Below are positions 30,001 through 38,149 of a DNA stretch of 64,000 nt, piece by piece. The stretch is from NCBI GenBank assembly GCA_024103515.1, contig JAGGIK010000003.1:19803-83802 (forward strand). The letters are read 5' to 3'. The stretch's first letter is position 1. Each line of letters begins with the position of its first letter. The notes beneath the pieces were generated by a model. That model was not told the origin of the DNA and searched no databases. It saw nothing but the letters and a program-made list of their open reading frames with translations. The stretch is from Snodgrassella sp. Its GTDB lineage: Bacteria; Pseudomonadota; Gammaproteobacteria; Burkholderiales; Neisseriaceae. Both the position numbers and the translations under genes were made by a program.

Positions 30001-30327
30001 AGCAGTATAGTCACCACTAACATTAGCAGTTAATGTGGTATCACCTACATTAAGCGGTTCATGCAACTTGCTTCTAGTCAAAATATAAAACCCTGCATGG
30101 CCACTTTGGTTTACCGTAGCAGCATTAATATTATTACAACTGGGAGAGCTACCACCGGGCAAATATGATCCGTCACCATTGGCCGTGCAATCCAAGGCAA
30201 ATGCCGTAGCCGAAGCAGCCAGAACAGCAATGGTGGCTGTTGCTTTACAAGCCCGCCGGACTAGTTCAGAACAGGCTACGGTAGTGCCGGTTAGTTTATT
30301 AAATTTTGTTTGGTATATTTTATTCAT
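27058..30327 (-). CDS. Type V autotransporter with ESPR signal and GGGNT-repeat linker
   Basis: A 1089-residue monomeric (type Va) autotransporter. It starts MNKIYQTKFNKLTGTTVACS, the extended signal peptide region (ESPR) seen in large secreted proteins, followed by a hydrophobic core and cleavage near A-F-A at about 42-44. The passenger (about 45-700) is rich in G, N, T, S with beta-helix-like repeats of the kind N-x-N-N-G-F-T-W and N-G-S-V-V-N-A. Five perfect GGGNT units (about 716-741) link to the C-terminal domain; the beta-barrel (about 815-1089) ends in FEHKW, the aromatic-terminated last strand recognised by Bam. AGAGGAAA precedes the ATG. Role (adhesin or other surface function) is inferred from architecture only; no protease triad was recognised. 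Confidence 0.9.
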   Translation of the reverse strand: MNKIYQTKFNKLTGTTVACSELVRRACKATATIAVLAASATAFALDCTANGDGSYLPGGSSPSCNNINAATVNQSGHAGFYILTRSKLHEPLNVGDTTLTANVSGDYTALGNQYANGASGALINAGNLNFTINGKGNINGLATYHNVDITAKNVELNINNDYSSSGNSSGIVASYGILVGSAANAGERNTYNGKYTTVTVDKLKINQTTKGGKTQPILNNGIRAIQGAYDNSGDGSAGRVIVNDDLDMTLTGNRSIGIYVSGNSTNHGAAEGTGADGQLTPIVVLRGKNNKIVINKGTDSSLKGWDSAGIKLGKTRNTGEGAGILESYGELTIDTTNAKDGSGIKMVRNSVLKADYDNSATTIHTNGYALEIGTHDDANSSGKYEQAASHGVRANFKDAVFTTTGTSADPVFNGAVGRRDLIFVDQGQVDTVVSFSGDKTNLTANDAGYIVNVSGNYTGPNYQFFSNTYDASGNEQGHEAYEASSVTFNATGKGSMTGLVTKGAVKTEEGEVLDEGLKPILNVNLNNGFTWNLKKKESENIAKFDTLNLANGSVVNAAFDDAGANAFILEGNVNSNGGIINLDNPSHAQYNDILTIAGNYYASNDAVVKMNTQWNNPGSIDGTNSMSDVLKINGTATGITHVIAMGADGSEYLIDGNIQQVDSVINTIPVIYVGVSSNESVFTGTAHTSGATEVQLAKRSTNDGDEYYWTMKASENTGGGNTGGGNTGGGNTGGGNTGGGNTGTDKTNNTPIYSNVVSGYVAIPHVNQEQGFNTIGTLNERRGEYLDSIVANCTNCKNQSSKLANGQTWGRILGKHVKQNGKDRLNTDTDIAGIQIGHDFLNQLNDNGSHNHTGTYIAYSRADTDFSDEYRAVNGIISGDKYTGKGKSDAISIGVTNTYYTADNTYIDLVGQVSYLHNKYEARDGSNPDSQDGWGLALSAEAGRAFELSQLAAGNGSWIIEPQAQLIYQYVDLDSFNDKYRHVDQNGQDALRGRVGVRLAYNGKTANSQSAVFYTIGNVWHDFINPSKVDIGKDSLREKYAKTWGELGLGMKVAIQKNSYFYGDLRYEHDFGSSKREGYRASLSFEHKW
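28106..28180 (-). repeat. Five perfect 15-bp tandem repeats in the autotransporter gene
   Basis: Unit TTACCTCCTCCAGTG (plus strand) occurs five times without a mismatch and encodes (N-T-G-G-G). Because 15 is a multiple of three, slippage would change linker length but keep the frame. Confidence 0.95.
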
Positions 30328-30444
30328 GTTGATTTCCTCTTACTCAGTGGTGAATTTAAATATGATCTTATAGCTTTGATTGGATGATTTTAAAAAGTTG
30401 TTTAATATTTTTATTTTTAAAATCAAAATTTTATAAAATAAAAA

Positions 30445-30921
30445 TTAGCATTGAATATTTCTGACAACAGTTTCATTTTTTGATTTATGATACCCATAAA
30501 AACACAAATGATTTTTCAGGACTTTCTTACAAATTGATTTGGTTAATAAAACATCATGCAATCCAAATGGACAGAAAAAAGATAAAATCCATAGTTTTTT
30601 GGATTGATCTACATGTTTACAATTAACAAAAGATATGTAATCTCTGGTTTTAGTTAAATATAGGTTTTCCTCCTCAGTGTTAAAAAATGCCCAATTAATA
30701 TATCCTATTGGTCTATCGCTATTGCTGACTAAAGCGAAGTTTTTTGAGCGGATAATGGGTAATAACACTGCTAAAGCCGAATCTAAAGCTGATTGTTTAT
30801 AAGAAGGATTTTTATTCCATAACCAAATCATCGCGCCAAGAATCTCTGCTTCATTCCAAGTTGCTTCTTGGAAAATACTTGGTGCTACTACTCTAATTAA
30901 GCCTTCTTGCTGACCAGTCAT
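30445..30921 (-). CDS. HlyC-like toxin-activating acyltransferase homologue lacking catalytic residues
   Basis: A 158-residue protein aligning with RTX toxin-activating lysine acyltransferases (HlyC/CyaC family, PF02794), which attach fatty acids from acyl-ACP to pro-toxins. Residues 25-35 (AEILGAMIWLW), 70-78 (RPIGYINWA) and 111-120 (WILSFFCPFG) match HlyC A-x-x-x-V-S-W-L-W, Y-P-V-A-Y-C-S-W-A and W-F-I-D-W-I-A-P-F-G. The catalytic His23 of HlyC corresponds to Tyr41 here, and catalytic Asp92 to Ser114. The C-terminal segment of about 25 residues is missing. The ribosome site is poor. No RTX protein is in the window; the nearest gene is the autotransporter, same strand, 118 bp downstream. It may be a decaying gene or one with a changed role. 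Confidence 0.7.
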   Translation of the reverse strand: MTGQQEGLIRVVAPSIFQEATWNEAEILGAMIWLWNKNPSYKQSALDSALAVLLPIIRSKNFALVSNSDRPIGYINWAFFNTEEENLYLTKTRDYISFVNCKHVDQSKKLWILSFFCPFGLHDVLLTKSICKKVLKNHLCFYGYHKSKNETVVRNIQC

Positions 30922-31571
30922 AACACACCGTTTTATTCGAAAAATTAAAAAAATATGATTTAATAATTTTTTGTAAAAATTACATAATACCTAATTTACA
31001 ATAAGTTAAATTAACAATTAACTTAGCTATTTGATTATATATCAACCATAGTTAAAAACCATTAATTAATTTTATCTATCATATAATATAATTTTATCAA
31101 ATTAATTAAGTTATGGTTAATTATGCACTAATGATTTAACAGAGTGAATAGACTAATGCCACCCTACTAGCCAGATACTATAGGTGTTCCATCTCATCTT
31201 TTAACGGTAAACATAATATAGATATATTATGTTTATCAATTATTTATTTAATAAATATTGAAAAATCATTACTCATATTTTATTTTAAAAGCGTAGCAAA
31301 ATTGTCACTAATCAACGCTTGATCATATAGCGGTAATTGATTTATTCTAATTTACAATAATTTATTACATTGACAATATATTTAAAGCAAATTTTTGATC
31401 CGATCCAATAATTTACTTAACATACTTTATTAAAGATTTCTGTACCTTAAAAACAGAGTTCCAGTATTCTTATTCAAACTAGGGTAAATTTAATCATTTA
31501 TCTAATCTATGCGTAAGATTCGAACCAAATGCATTAAATATGGACAACATTGTCATAGGAAGGAGTAAGGC
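30922..31571. other. AT-rich spacer upstream of the HlyC-like gene
   Basis: About 650 bp, very AT-rich, no open frame and no recognised motif. The promoter of the HlyC-like gene would lie at its left end. Confidence 0.4.
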
Positions 31572-31775
31572 ATGGTTTTAAAATAGATATGATCAAAAAA
31601 TAATTTTTCCAGTAACGGTATAATAGAAAAAGGACATTCAGACTACAGCTTAGATGAATATATCGCATTAATTGAAAGTATTTGGACAATAAATATAGAG
31701 AATTTCAGCATAATTTTACGGCAACGATTTTTATTTTTCTACCTGAATAAAAATTGTTATGGTAAACAACCTTAG
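31572..31775 (+). pseudogene. Relic resembling a colicin/pyocin DNase immunity protein
   Basis: A strong ribosome site GGAAGGAG precedes ATG at 31572, but two stops follow within seven codons. The same frame then stays open to 31773. From about 31642 it reads HSDYSLDEYIALIESIW, which resembles the immunity-protein start I-S-D-Y-T-E-x-E-F-L-x-L-V-x-x-I. Removing one T from the run near 31730 gives GNDFIFLPE, which resembles the family's H-P-x-G-S-D-L-I-Y-Y-P motif that contacts the toxin. About 15 residues between the two are missing. Based on two short motifs only, so a hypothesis. Confidence 0.35.
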
Positions 31776-31870
31776 CATTAACGATTACTCGCTAATAACT
31801 TGGCAATTTATAATATTAAACCACTCAAAGTATTTTTAATCTGAGTGGTTTGTTTATTCAGACTTTGCTG

Positions 31871-33439
31871 TTATGCGGCAGAATCGGTACGAATTAGATA
31901 GTCAAATGCACTAAGCGCAGCTTTTGCTCCTTCTCCAGCTGCAATGATAATCTGCTTATAAGGCACGTTTGTGCAATCACCGGCAGCAAAGATGCCGGGA
32001 ATGCTGGTTTTGCCATATGCATCAATCTTAATTTCACGCATTGGTTCTGTTAGGTCAACTGTACCTTGTACAAAGCCAGTATTCGGTAATAAACCTATCT
32101 GTACAAATATCCCTTCTAGTGACAATTGTTGCATTGAGTTAGTTAATCGATCTAAATATTTTAAACCGTTCACTTTGCCTTCTGACCCGACAACTTCAGT
32201 CGTTTGAGCATTCAGAATAACATCAACATTTGTCAATGAATGCAATTTGTGCTGTAAAACTTCATCAGCGCGCATCTTATCAGCAAATTCCAGTAACGTA
32301 ACATGCTTAACCACGCCTGCTAGATCAATTGCTGCCTCAACACCGGAATTGCCACCACCTATCACGGCCACATTTTTACCTTTAAACAGTGGACCATCAC
32401 AATGCGGACAATAGGTTACTCCTTTAGTACGATACTCTTGTTCACCTGGGACATTCATGGAACGCCAGCGTGCGCCGGTAGACAAAATAACTGTGCGAGA
32501 TTTCAGCACCGCCCCACTTTCAGTATGAATTTCAATCAGTCCGCCAGTGGTTGTGGCCGGTATTAATTTTTGTACTGTTTGCAGATTCATGATATCGACA
32601 TTGTACAGTCTGACATGTTTTTCAAGATCTTGCGCTAGGTTTGGCCCATTTGTATTCAAAACTGATATATAGTTTTCGATATCTACAGTATCAAGTACTT
32701 GACCTCCAAAACGTTCAGCCACTATACCAGTCCGTATCCCTTTGCGAGCAGCATATATTGCCGCAGCCGCACCAGCCGGCCCTCCTCCAACAATCAATAC
32801 ATCGAACGGTTCTTTCTTACTCAGGTTATTTGCCGTTTCTGCTACGGTATTACTATCCAATTTTGCAACAATTTCCTCCAACTGCATCCGCCCTTGCCCA
32901 AATGGTTGTCCATTCAAAAAAACAGCTGGTACCCCCATAATTTGTCGCTCTTCAACCTCTTGTTGAAATAAAGCACCATCAATTGCGGTATGAGTAATAT
33001 TCGGATTGAGAATGGTCATCAGATTCAATGACTGAATGACTTCTGGACAGTTATGACAAGTAATGGAATAAAAGGTTTCAAAGTGCATCGAACCTTGTAA
33101 TTTTTTGATTTGCTCCTGCATTTGTTGATTTTCTTTAGAAGGATGGCCTCCTACCTGTAATAAAGCCAGAACTAAAGAACTGAACTCATGACCAAGGGGA
33201 ATCCCAGCAAATATCAGTCCGGTATGCAAACCGGGAGAAGTAATTTCAAATGATGGTTTGCGCAAGTGTTGGCCATCTGTACGCAAACTAACCTTAGCAC
33301 TTATTGAAGTAATTTGCTGTAGCAGAACGAGCATATCACGTGCAGCATCACTTTCGTCAAGTGTGGCAATAATTTCTACGGGCTTGACCACATAATCCAT
33401 ATAATTTGTTAATTGATTTATTAATGTTTCGTCTAACAT
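31871..33439 (-). CDS. ahpF: Alkyl hydroperoxide reductase subunit F
   Basis: A 522-residue flavoprotein that passes electrons from NADH to AhpC. N-terminal tandem thioredoxin-like domain with redox pair Cys128-x-x-Cys131 (ITCHNCPEV), then the thioredoxin-reductase-like part with FAD motif [10 protein letters not shown] (218-227) and second redox pair Cys344-x-x-Cys347 ([10 protein letters not shown]), and the C-terminal FAD motif [10 protein letters not shown]. Length matches AhpF. ahpC lies upstream on the same strand, separated by 157 bp that include a terminator-like hairpin, so ahpF is probably expressed at a lower level than ahpC. Confidence 0.97.
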   Translation of the reverse strand: MLDETLINQLTNYMDYVVKPVEIIATLDESDAARDMLVLLQQITSISAKVSLRTDGQHLRKPSFEITSPGLHTGLIFAGIPLGHEFSSLVLALLQVGGHPSKENQQMQEQIKKLQGSMHFETFYSITCHNCPEVIQSLNLMTILNPNITHTAIDGALFQQEVEERQIMGVPAVFLNGQPFGQGRMQLEEIVAKLDSNTVAETANNLSKKEPFDVLIVGGGPAGAAAAIYAARKGIRTGIVAERFGGQVLDTVDIENYISVLNTNGPNLAQDLEKHVRLYNVDIMNLQTVQKLIPATTTGGLIEIHTESGAVLKSRTVILSTGARWRSMNVPGEQEYRTKGVTYCPHCDGPLFKGKNVAVIGGGNSGVEAAIDLAGVVKHVTLLEFADKMRADEVLQHKLHSLTNVDVILNAQTTEVVGSEGKVNGLKYLDRLTNSMQQLSLEGIFVQIGLLPNTGFVQGTVDLTEPMREIKIDAYGKTSIPGIFAAGDCTNVPYKQIIIAAGEGAKAALSAFDYLIRTDSAA

Positions 33440-33508
33440 AATCTGACTCCATAATATTAATATTATCTATTGAAAATATATTTTCGATAGCCAAAATTTA
33501 AAACCTGG

Positions 33509-33543
33509 AAAAAAACCCAAATACCACAGTTGGTATCTGGGTT
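33509..33543 (-). terminator. Hairpin terminator between ahpC and ahpF
   Basis: Stem AACCCAAATACCA / TGGTATCTGGGTT with one internal mismatch and a 4-base loop; seven T follow on the minus strand. Partial read-through would explain unequal ahpC/ahpF expression. Confidence 0.8.
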
Positions 33544-33596
33544 AAACCTAAGTTTATGGCTATTATTTTAGTATTGATGTGTGTGCTTATGTGATG

Positions 33597-34163
33597 TTAA
33601 ATTTTACCAACTAAGTCTAGTGATGGAGCAAGAGTTTTTTCTCCTTCTTTCCATTTGGCTGGACAAACTTCACCCGGATGAGAAGCAACATATTGAGCTG
33701 CTTTAACTTTTCTCACTAAATCCGCCGCTTCACGGCCGATACCTTCTGCGGTAACTTCTACGCATTGGATAATACCCTGAGGATCTACTAAGAATGTGGC
33801 ACGATCAGCAGAGCCTTCTCCTTCGCGTAAGACACCAAAATTATTGGCCAAAGTTGCATTGCGATCACCCAGCATAAAATACTTGATTTTGCGAATGGTA
33901 TCAGAAGCATCATGCCATGCTTTGTGGGTAAAATGGGTATCAGTTGACACAGAGTATACTTCTACGTTCATTTTCTGCAGTTCAGCATAATGATCAGCCA
34001 GATCTCCTAATTCAGTCGGGCAAACAAAGGTAAAGTCAGCTGGATAGAAAAAGAAAATAGACCATTTACCCTTTACATCTGCATCACTGACTTCAATAAA
34101 CTCGCCATTTCGAAAAGCAGTAGTTTTAAAAGGCTTGATTTCAGTATTTACATTTGCAACCAT
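33597..34163 (-). CDS. ahpC: Alkyl hydroperoxide reductase subunit C (peroxiredoxin)
   Basis: A 188-residue typical 2-Cys peroxiredoxin that reduces H2O2, organic peroxides and peroxynitrite, recycled by AhpF. Peroxidatic Cys48 lies in [13 protein letters not shown], resolving Cys167 in [10 protein letters not shown] near the C-terminus, with the G-G-x-G/Y-F type structural region at about 80-90. Cytoplasmic. First of the ahpC-ahpF pair. OxyR control is usual; a half-match (ATAGGTAG...) occurs near 34194 upstream of the start but is too weak to call. Confidence 0.97.
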   Translation of the reverse strand: MVANVNTEIKPFKTTAFRNGEFIEVSDADVKGKWSIFFFYPADFTFVCPTELGDLADHYAELQKMNVEVYSVSTDTHFTHKAWHDASDTIRKIKYFMLGDRNATLANNFGVLREGEGSADRATFLVDPQGIIQCVEVTAEGIGREAADLVRKVKAAQYVASHPGEVCPAKWKEGEKTLAPSLDLVGKI

Positions 34164-35492
34164 AATATGTTTCCTTATTTACTTGTTTAATAGTATAGGT
34201 AGAAGAATTGATAACGCTCATCATACACAATTTAAATTAATAAATATAATCAAATGATTTTATTAAACCGATAGTTTTTATTATTTATAGAAATCAACTA
34301 ATTACCAAAACAAAACCGTATTCGCTGATTTCTTAAGTATTTGTGAACAAATTAATTTAGTCAAATACTGTGTAAAGTGCAATAAGACGATTAGCTGAAT
34401 AATAGTAACTGCAAATATCTAATTCAAAATAATCAATCCAACACTCACCCTACAGATACCAACATCAAGCACAATATGTTGATGTATTTGCATTTATTAA
34501 CTCTAGTTAGCTGACATTGCTGTAAGTCGATCAGACAGATTCACCCATATATAAGCAAATCAGGCAAATTTAAAATTTTTAAGATTACCGTGTAATAACA
34601 CATATTGTTCAGTTAACCAACTTTTGATCACTTGTTGCTGCTCTACTTATCATTTACATTATTATCCTGCATGGTGGCAGGAAATTTTTAGCAATTTGCG
34701 GCTTGATAGTGCTGATTGGCACGTACTCTCGCTGCCATTCCAGCAAACTGCTTTGGGTTAGTAGTTGATATAGCTTACTATTACCAACTAGCGGACAGAA
34801 TAACGGAACTCAAGAGCCAATGTTTAATCATTTACATACACTATTTGGGTGGTAATACAATAGTTTCTATAAATTTGGACTTTTTTTCAGTATTTTTTGC
34901 TGGTAATCATGGTTTCTGAATTGCTCTATAGTTCCAAAATTATGCAACCCCATAGCTAACTGGTATTTTTGATTTGACTGAACCTGTATGGTAATTAGTA
35001 TAATAAATCAATTATTTGAATAACATGTAGCAGAAATTATTTGACAGAAAGCTGATGTTTTTCTGAGTACTCAGGATGATGTCTCGGGTATAAAAAAGAT
35101 ATGCTTTAGTGCTCAATTGACTGTACAGTAATGCTGACTTGTCTGTATTTCGATTAGCATTTATGGCTTTACTTAAGTACATTTTGCCAATTGATACAGG
35201 CTAAAAACATTTATTATAAAGCAGATTACTCGATTTATTGATATTTTAGCCTAAATCATCACCTGTGCCGTTTTCATTCAAGGCTAAATTTATTACATAA
35301 ATCGTTATTTTAATCTTCTACAAGATAAATGATTTGAATACATTTTAAATAGCAATTTTATAAGTTGGATATATCCATAACTAAGCTAATTACAGACAAA
35401 CTAGTTTACTCACAGGAGAAAAATAAAAATGTCAGAATATTTTCTAACCAACAAGCTTAAATATTGATTGGAAAATAAATATGAATAAACAA
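34164..35492. other. 1.3-kb region without recognisable genes
   Basis: AT-rich with many stops on both strands. The longest frame (34716-34919, 67 codons) has no ribosome site and no family motif; minus-strand frames over the same stretch look partly protein-like but match nothing I know. Probably decayed DNA like the IS islands elsewhere; no RNA gene recognised. Confidence 0.4.
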
Positions 35493-35525
35493 AAAAGGAC
35501 TGAAATCGCTTATTTCAGTCCTTTT
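35493..35525 (-). terminator. Intrinsic terminator after sspB
   Basis: Perfect 14-bp stem AAAAGGACTGAAAT / ATTTCAGTCCTTTT with a 5-base loop; TTTTTTG follows on the minus strand. Confidence 0.85.
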
Positions 35526-35585
35526 GAATTTCTGCTTAGCAGTTACACTGCTACAATTGGCACAGAAGTTGTCGCATAAGCAATA

Positions 35586-36023
35586 CTACTTAATAATTTT
35601 AAGCCCTTTTTTACTGCCTTCATGAGTTGGGTGTGATTTGACCAGTTTTTCGGCTGAATCTGTGCTCTGATCACTGGTTCCCCTTGCAAGCTCTTCGCCT
35701 TTTTCATCAGTTAAAGGTTTAAGATCAAAACCCATTCCCTCACCTGTTTCGCGTGCAAAAATGCTGCTAACATGACCAATAGGAATCCAGATATCATGAG
35801 ATACACCATTGAAACGGGTAGCAAAATTAATCCATTCATCATCAATGGTTAAATTATGGGCAGCATTTGGCCCTATATTGAGCACAATTTCATTATTCCG
35901 CACATACTGCATTGGTACTTGAGTTTTATCGTTCACCCACACCATAATATGCGGAGTATATCCGCTATCCACAGCCCAATCAAATAACGCACGCAAAATA
36001 TACGGCTTGGTATCCTTACTCAT
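35586..36023 (-). CDS. sspB: ClpXP specificity-enhancing factor SspB
   Basis: A 145-residue adaptor that binds ssrA-tagged proteins and hands them to ClpXP. The N-terminal substrate-binding fold (1 to about 110) has the family segments YILRALFDWAVDSGYTPHIM, VLNIGPNAAHNL and W-I-P-I-G-H-V-S-S-I-F-A-R-E-T-G-x-G-M. The flexible tail is followed by the C-terminal ClpX-docking tip (GSKKGLKIIK, compare L-R-V-V-K in Escherichia coli). It starts 22 bp after sspA, forming the conserved sspAB pair. Confidence 0.95.
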   Translation of the reverse strand: MSKDTKPYILRALFDWAVDSGYTPHIMVWVNDKTQVPMQYVRNNEIVLNIGPNAAHNLTIDDEWINFATRFNGVSHDIWIPIGHVSSIFARETGEGMGFDLKPLTDEKGEELARGTSDQSTDSAEKLVKSHPTHEGSKKGLKIIK

Positions 36024-36045
36024 GCTTTTCTGTCTCTATACTAAG

Positions 36046-36651
36046 TTAACGGCGCATGGCTTTTTCAGCAGGCGTCAGTGCATTAATAAAGGCTTCACGT
36101 TGGAAAATCCGTTCTGCGTACTTAAGAATAGGTGCAGCGGATTTCGGTAGTTTTATGTCATAATAATCCAATCGCCACAGCAATGGAGCCAGTGCCACAT
36201 CGATCATTGAGAAATCGTCACCGATAATGTATTTATTTTTGCTGAACGAGGGCGAAAGCATAGTTAAACCCTGAGTAATCGCTTCACGGGCGCGGTTCAT
36301 TTCTTTGTTACTGGAAGCTGGATTTTCCAATACGGAAACATGACTGAATAATTCTTTTTCCAAACGATATAATACCAGGCGACCATGACCGCGTTTAACC
36401 GGGTCTGCCGGCATTAATTGCGGATGAGGAAAACGTTCATCAATATATTCATTAATAATATTGGATTCATACAGAATTAAATCACGTTCAACCAGAACAG
36501 GTACCTGATTGTAGGGATTCATTACAGCCAGATCTTCAGGCTTATTGTAAACGTCTACATCTTTGATTTCAAAATCCATTCCTTTTTCGTAAAGGACAAA
36601 GCTACAACGCTGACTAAACGGGCAGGTTATACCCGCATATAAAATCATCAT
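36046..36651 (-). CDS. sspA: Stringent starvation protein A (GST-like)
   Basis: A 201-residue RNA-polymerase-associated protein with a glutathione-S-transferase fold but no transferase activity in studied members. N-terminal thioredoxin-like domain (TCPFSQRCSFVLYEKGMDFE, N-P-Y-N-Q-V-P-V-L) and all-helical C-terminal domain with the family's Y-I-I-G-D-D-F-S-M-I-D-V. The surface residues Pro-His-Pro (F-P-H-P-Q-L-M-P, about 75-82) needed for SspA activity are present. In Escherichia coli it affects stationary-phase and acid-stress genes. It is in tandem with sspB. Confidence 0.94.
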   Translation of the reverse strand: MMILYAGITCPFSQRCSFVLYEKGMDFEIKDVDVYNKPEDLAVMNPYNQVPVLVERDLILYESNIINEYIDERFPHPQLMPADPVKRGHGRLVLYRLEKELFSHVSVLENPASSNKEMNRAREAITQGLTMLSPSFSKNKYIIGDDFSMIDVALAPLLWRLDYYDIKLPKSAAPILKYAERIFQREAFINALTPAEKAMRR

Positions 36652-36814
36652 AATTAATCTTTCATTATTTCTGTATGTTAGTGATGCGGTGAAATATTAG
36701 AAATTTGATTTATTATAGACAAATGACTATATTTTTTCCAGAAAAATAGCTTAAGTTAATGTTTTTATTATTTTTATAATAAAAAGTTGCTTAATCATAC
36801 ATTATTTGCATAGC

Positions 36815-37567
36815 CTAAACCGGATTAGCTTCATCAAAAAATTGATATGACAATTTAAACTGTGCACTGATGGCTGCGGCCAGTGCCTGAATTCCATAGC
36901 GTTCAGTAGCATGATGACCAGCAGCGATAAATCCCACACCGCTTTCTACAGCCAGATGATATTGTGGTTCCGACACTTCACCTGTAATAAATACATCAAC
37001 CCCAAGTTCTATAGCTTGTTGAAAAAAGCTTTGACCACCACCACTGCACCAAGCCAGACGTTGTACCGGTTGGTGTGGGTCATGACATAATAACAACGGC
37101 TCACGTTTTAAGACTCGAGCAATATGCTGTGCCAATTCTTTGGAGGATTGAGGCTGGGATAACCGACCGTACTGAAGCAAATTCTGTTCCCCACTATACC
37201 CATCTATAACCCAGCCAAGTTTGACCGCCAACTGCACATTATTTCCCCATTGCTGATGAGCATCTAAAGGTAAATGATAACCAACCAGATTAATGTTACT
37301 GGTGATTAGGGACTGTATACGCTGTTTTTTCCAGCCAGTGATGATACTGGGTTCACTTTTCCAGAACATACCATGATGTACCAACAACATATCTGCCTGT
37401 TGTGCTATAGCAAAATCAATGGCGGCCTGACTGGCCGTTACAGCGCATACAATTTTGCTAATGTCTCGGGTGCCTTCAATTTGCAAACCATTAGGACTAA
37501 AATCCCTAAATTGTGATAACGCCAGTTCCTGAGAACACCAGTCTAAAATTTCTTTTCTACTCACCAT
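36815..37567 (-). CDS. Nif3-like dinuclear metal-centre hexameric protein
   Basis: A 250-residue member of the Nif3/YbgI (DUF34) family, ring-shaped hexamers with two metal ions per subunit; substrate unsettled, with a GTP cyclohydrolase-like relation debated. Metal-binding residues are visible: His64-His65 in LLVHHGMFWK, Asp102 in HLPLDAHQQWGNN, and the C-terminal H-H-A-T-E pair around residue 222. Length equals Escherichia coli YbgI. Monocistronic. Confidence 0.9.
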   Translation of the reverse strand: MVSRKEILDWCSQELALSQFRDFSPNGLQIEGTRDISKIVCAVTASQAAIDFAIAQQADMLLVHHGMFWKSEPSIITGWKKQRIQSLITSNINLVGYHLPLDAHQQWGNNVQLAVKLGWVIDGYSGEQNLLQYGRLSQPQSSKELAQHIARVLKREPLLLCHDPHQPVQRLAWCSGGGQSFFQQAIELGVDVFITGEVSEPQYHLAVESGVGFIAAGHHATERYGIQALAAAISAQFKLSYQFFDEANPV

Positions 37568-37963
37568 ATTTTCTGATTCAATTCATGCGAATGTTACCGG
37601 TTAAGTTTAATAATAACATTTTTCGAACGTAAGCATGATGTCACTATTTGGATAATCATAAATTACTGTTTACAATACTCTGAATTATGAACTCGTGAAA
37701 TTGAAACAGCAACCATTCAACTATCATTTAATAATGATACGGTCTATTTTTGCAGTTAACAAAGAATTATGAAATCTTAGTTAGTATTAATTACATACTA
37801 TTGTTATTGAGTAATATGCCATTTTGAGACAGATTAAGGTTCACTTTAATCTAATATTTATTTAGCTTATATAAAGCAAAACCCGCAGTCAACTCATATA
37901 ATTTATGTTTTTATCATAATTTTTAGTATGAAAATGCCTTGCTGACCCATTTTCTACATCATA

Positions 37964-37986
37964 GCTCGCTTCGTCTAGTGGTATAG
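37964..37986 (+). other. tRNA-like 5' fragment
   Basis: GCTCGCTTCGTCTAGTGGTA resembles the acceptor/D-arm start of a tRNA (compare tRNA-Glu TTCGTCTAG). No anticodon arm, T-arm or CCA follows, so it is at best a truncated tRNA beside the IS3 relic. Confidence 0.25.
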
Positions 37987-38149
37987 ATTCAACAATATGA
38001 GACAACCAGATTCTATCTTCTTATCAATATAAAGATAATTACAGGAATGGCTACTAACTAAAACGGCTATACCCAAATTTAGCACTCAATGTTTGTAGAT
38101 AATTATGCTATTTGTTTTAGGGCGTTATATTCCTACGGCATCATAGTAT

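Noticed and set aside
34185-34215. OxyR-like sequence upstream of ahpC
   Set aside because: Only one ATAG-type half is visible; the repeated ATAG/CTAT spacing is not met.
34716-34919. 67-codon frame in the ahpC-sspB gap
   Set aside because: No ribosome site, no motif, no plausible domain.
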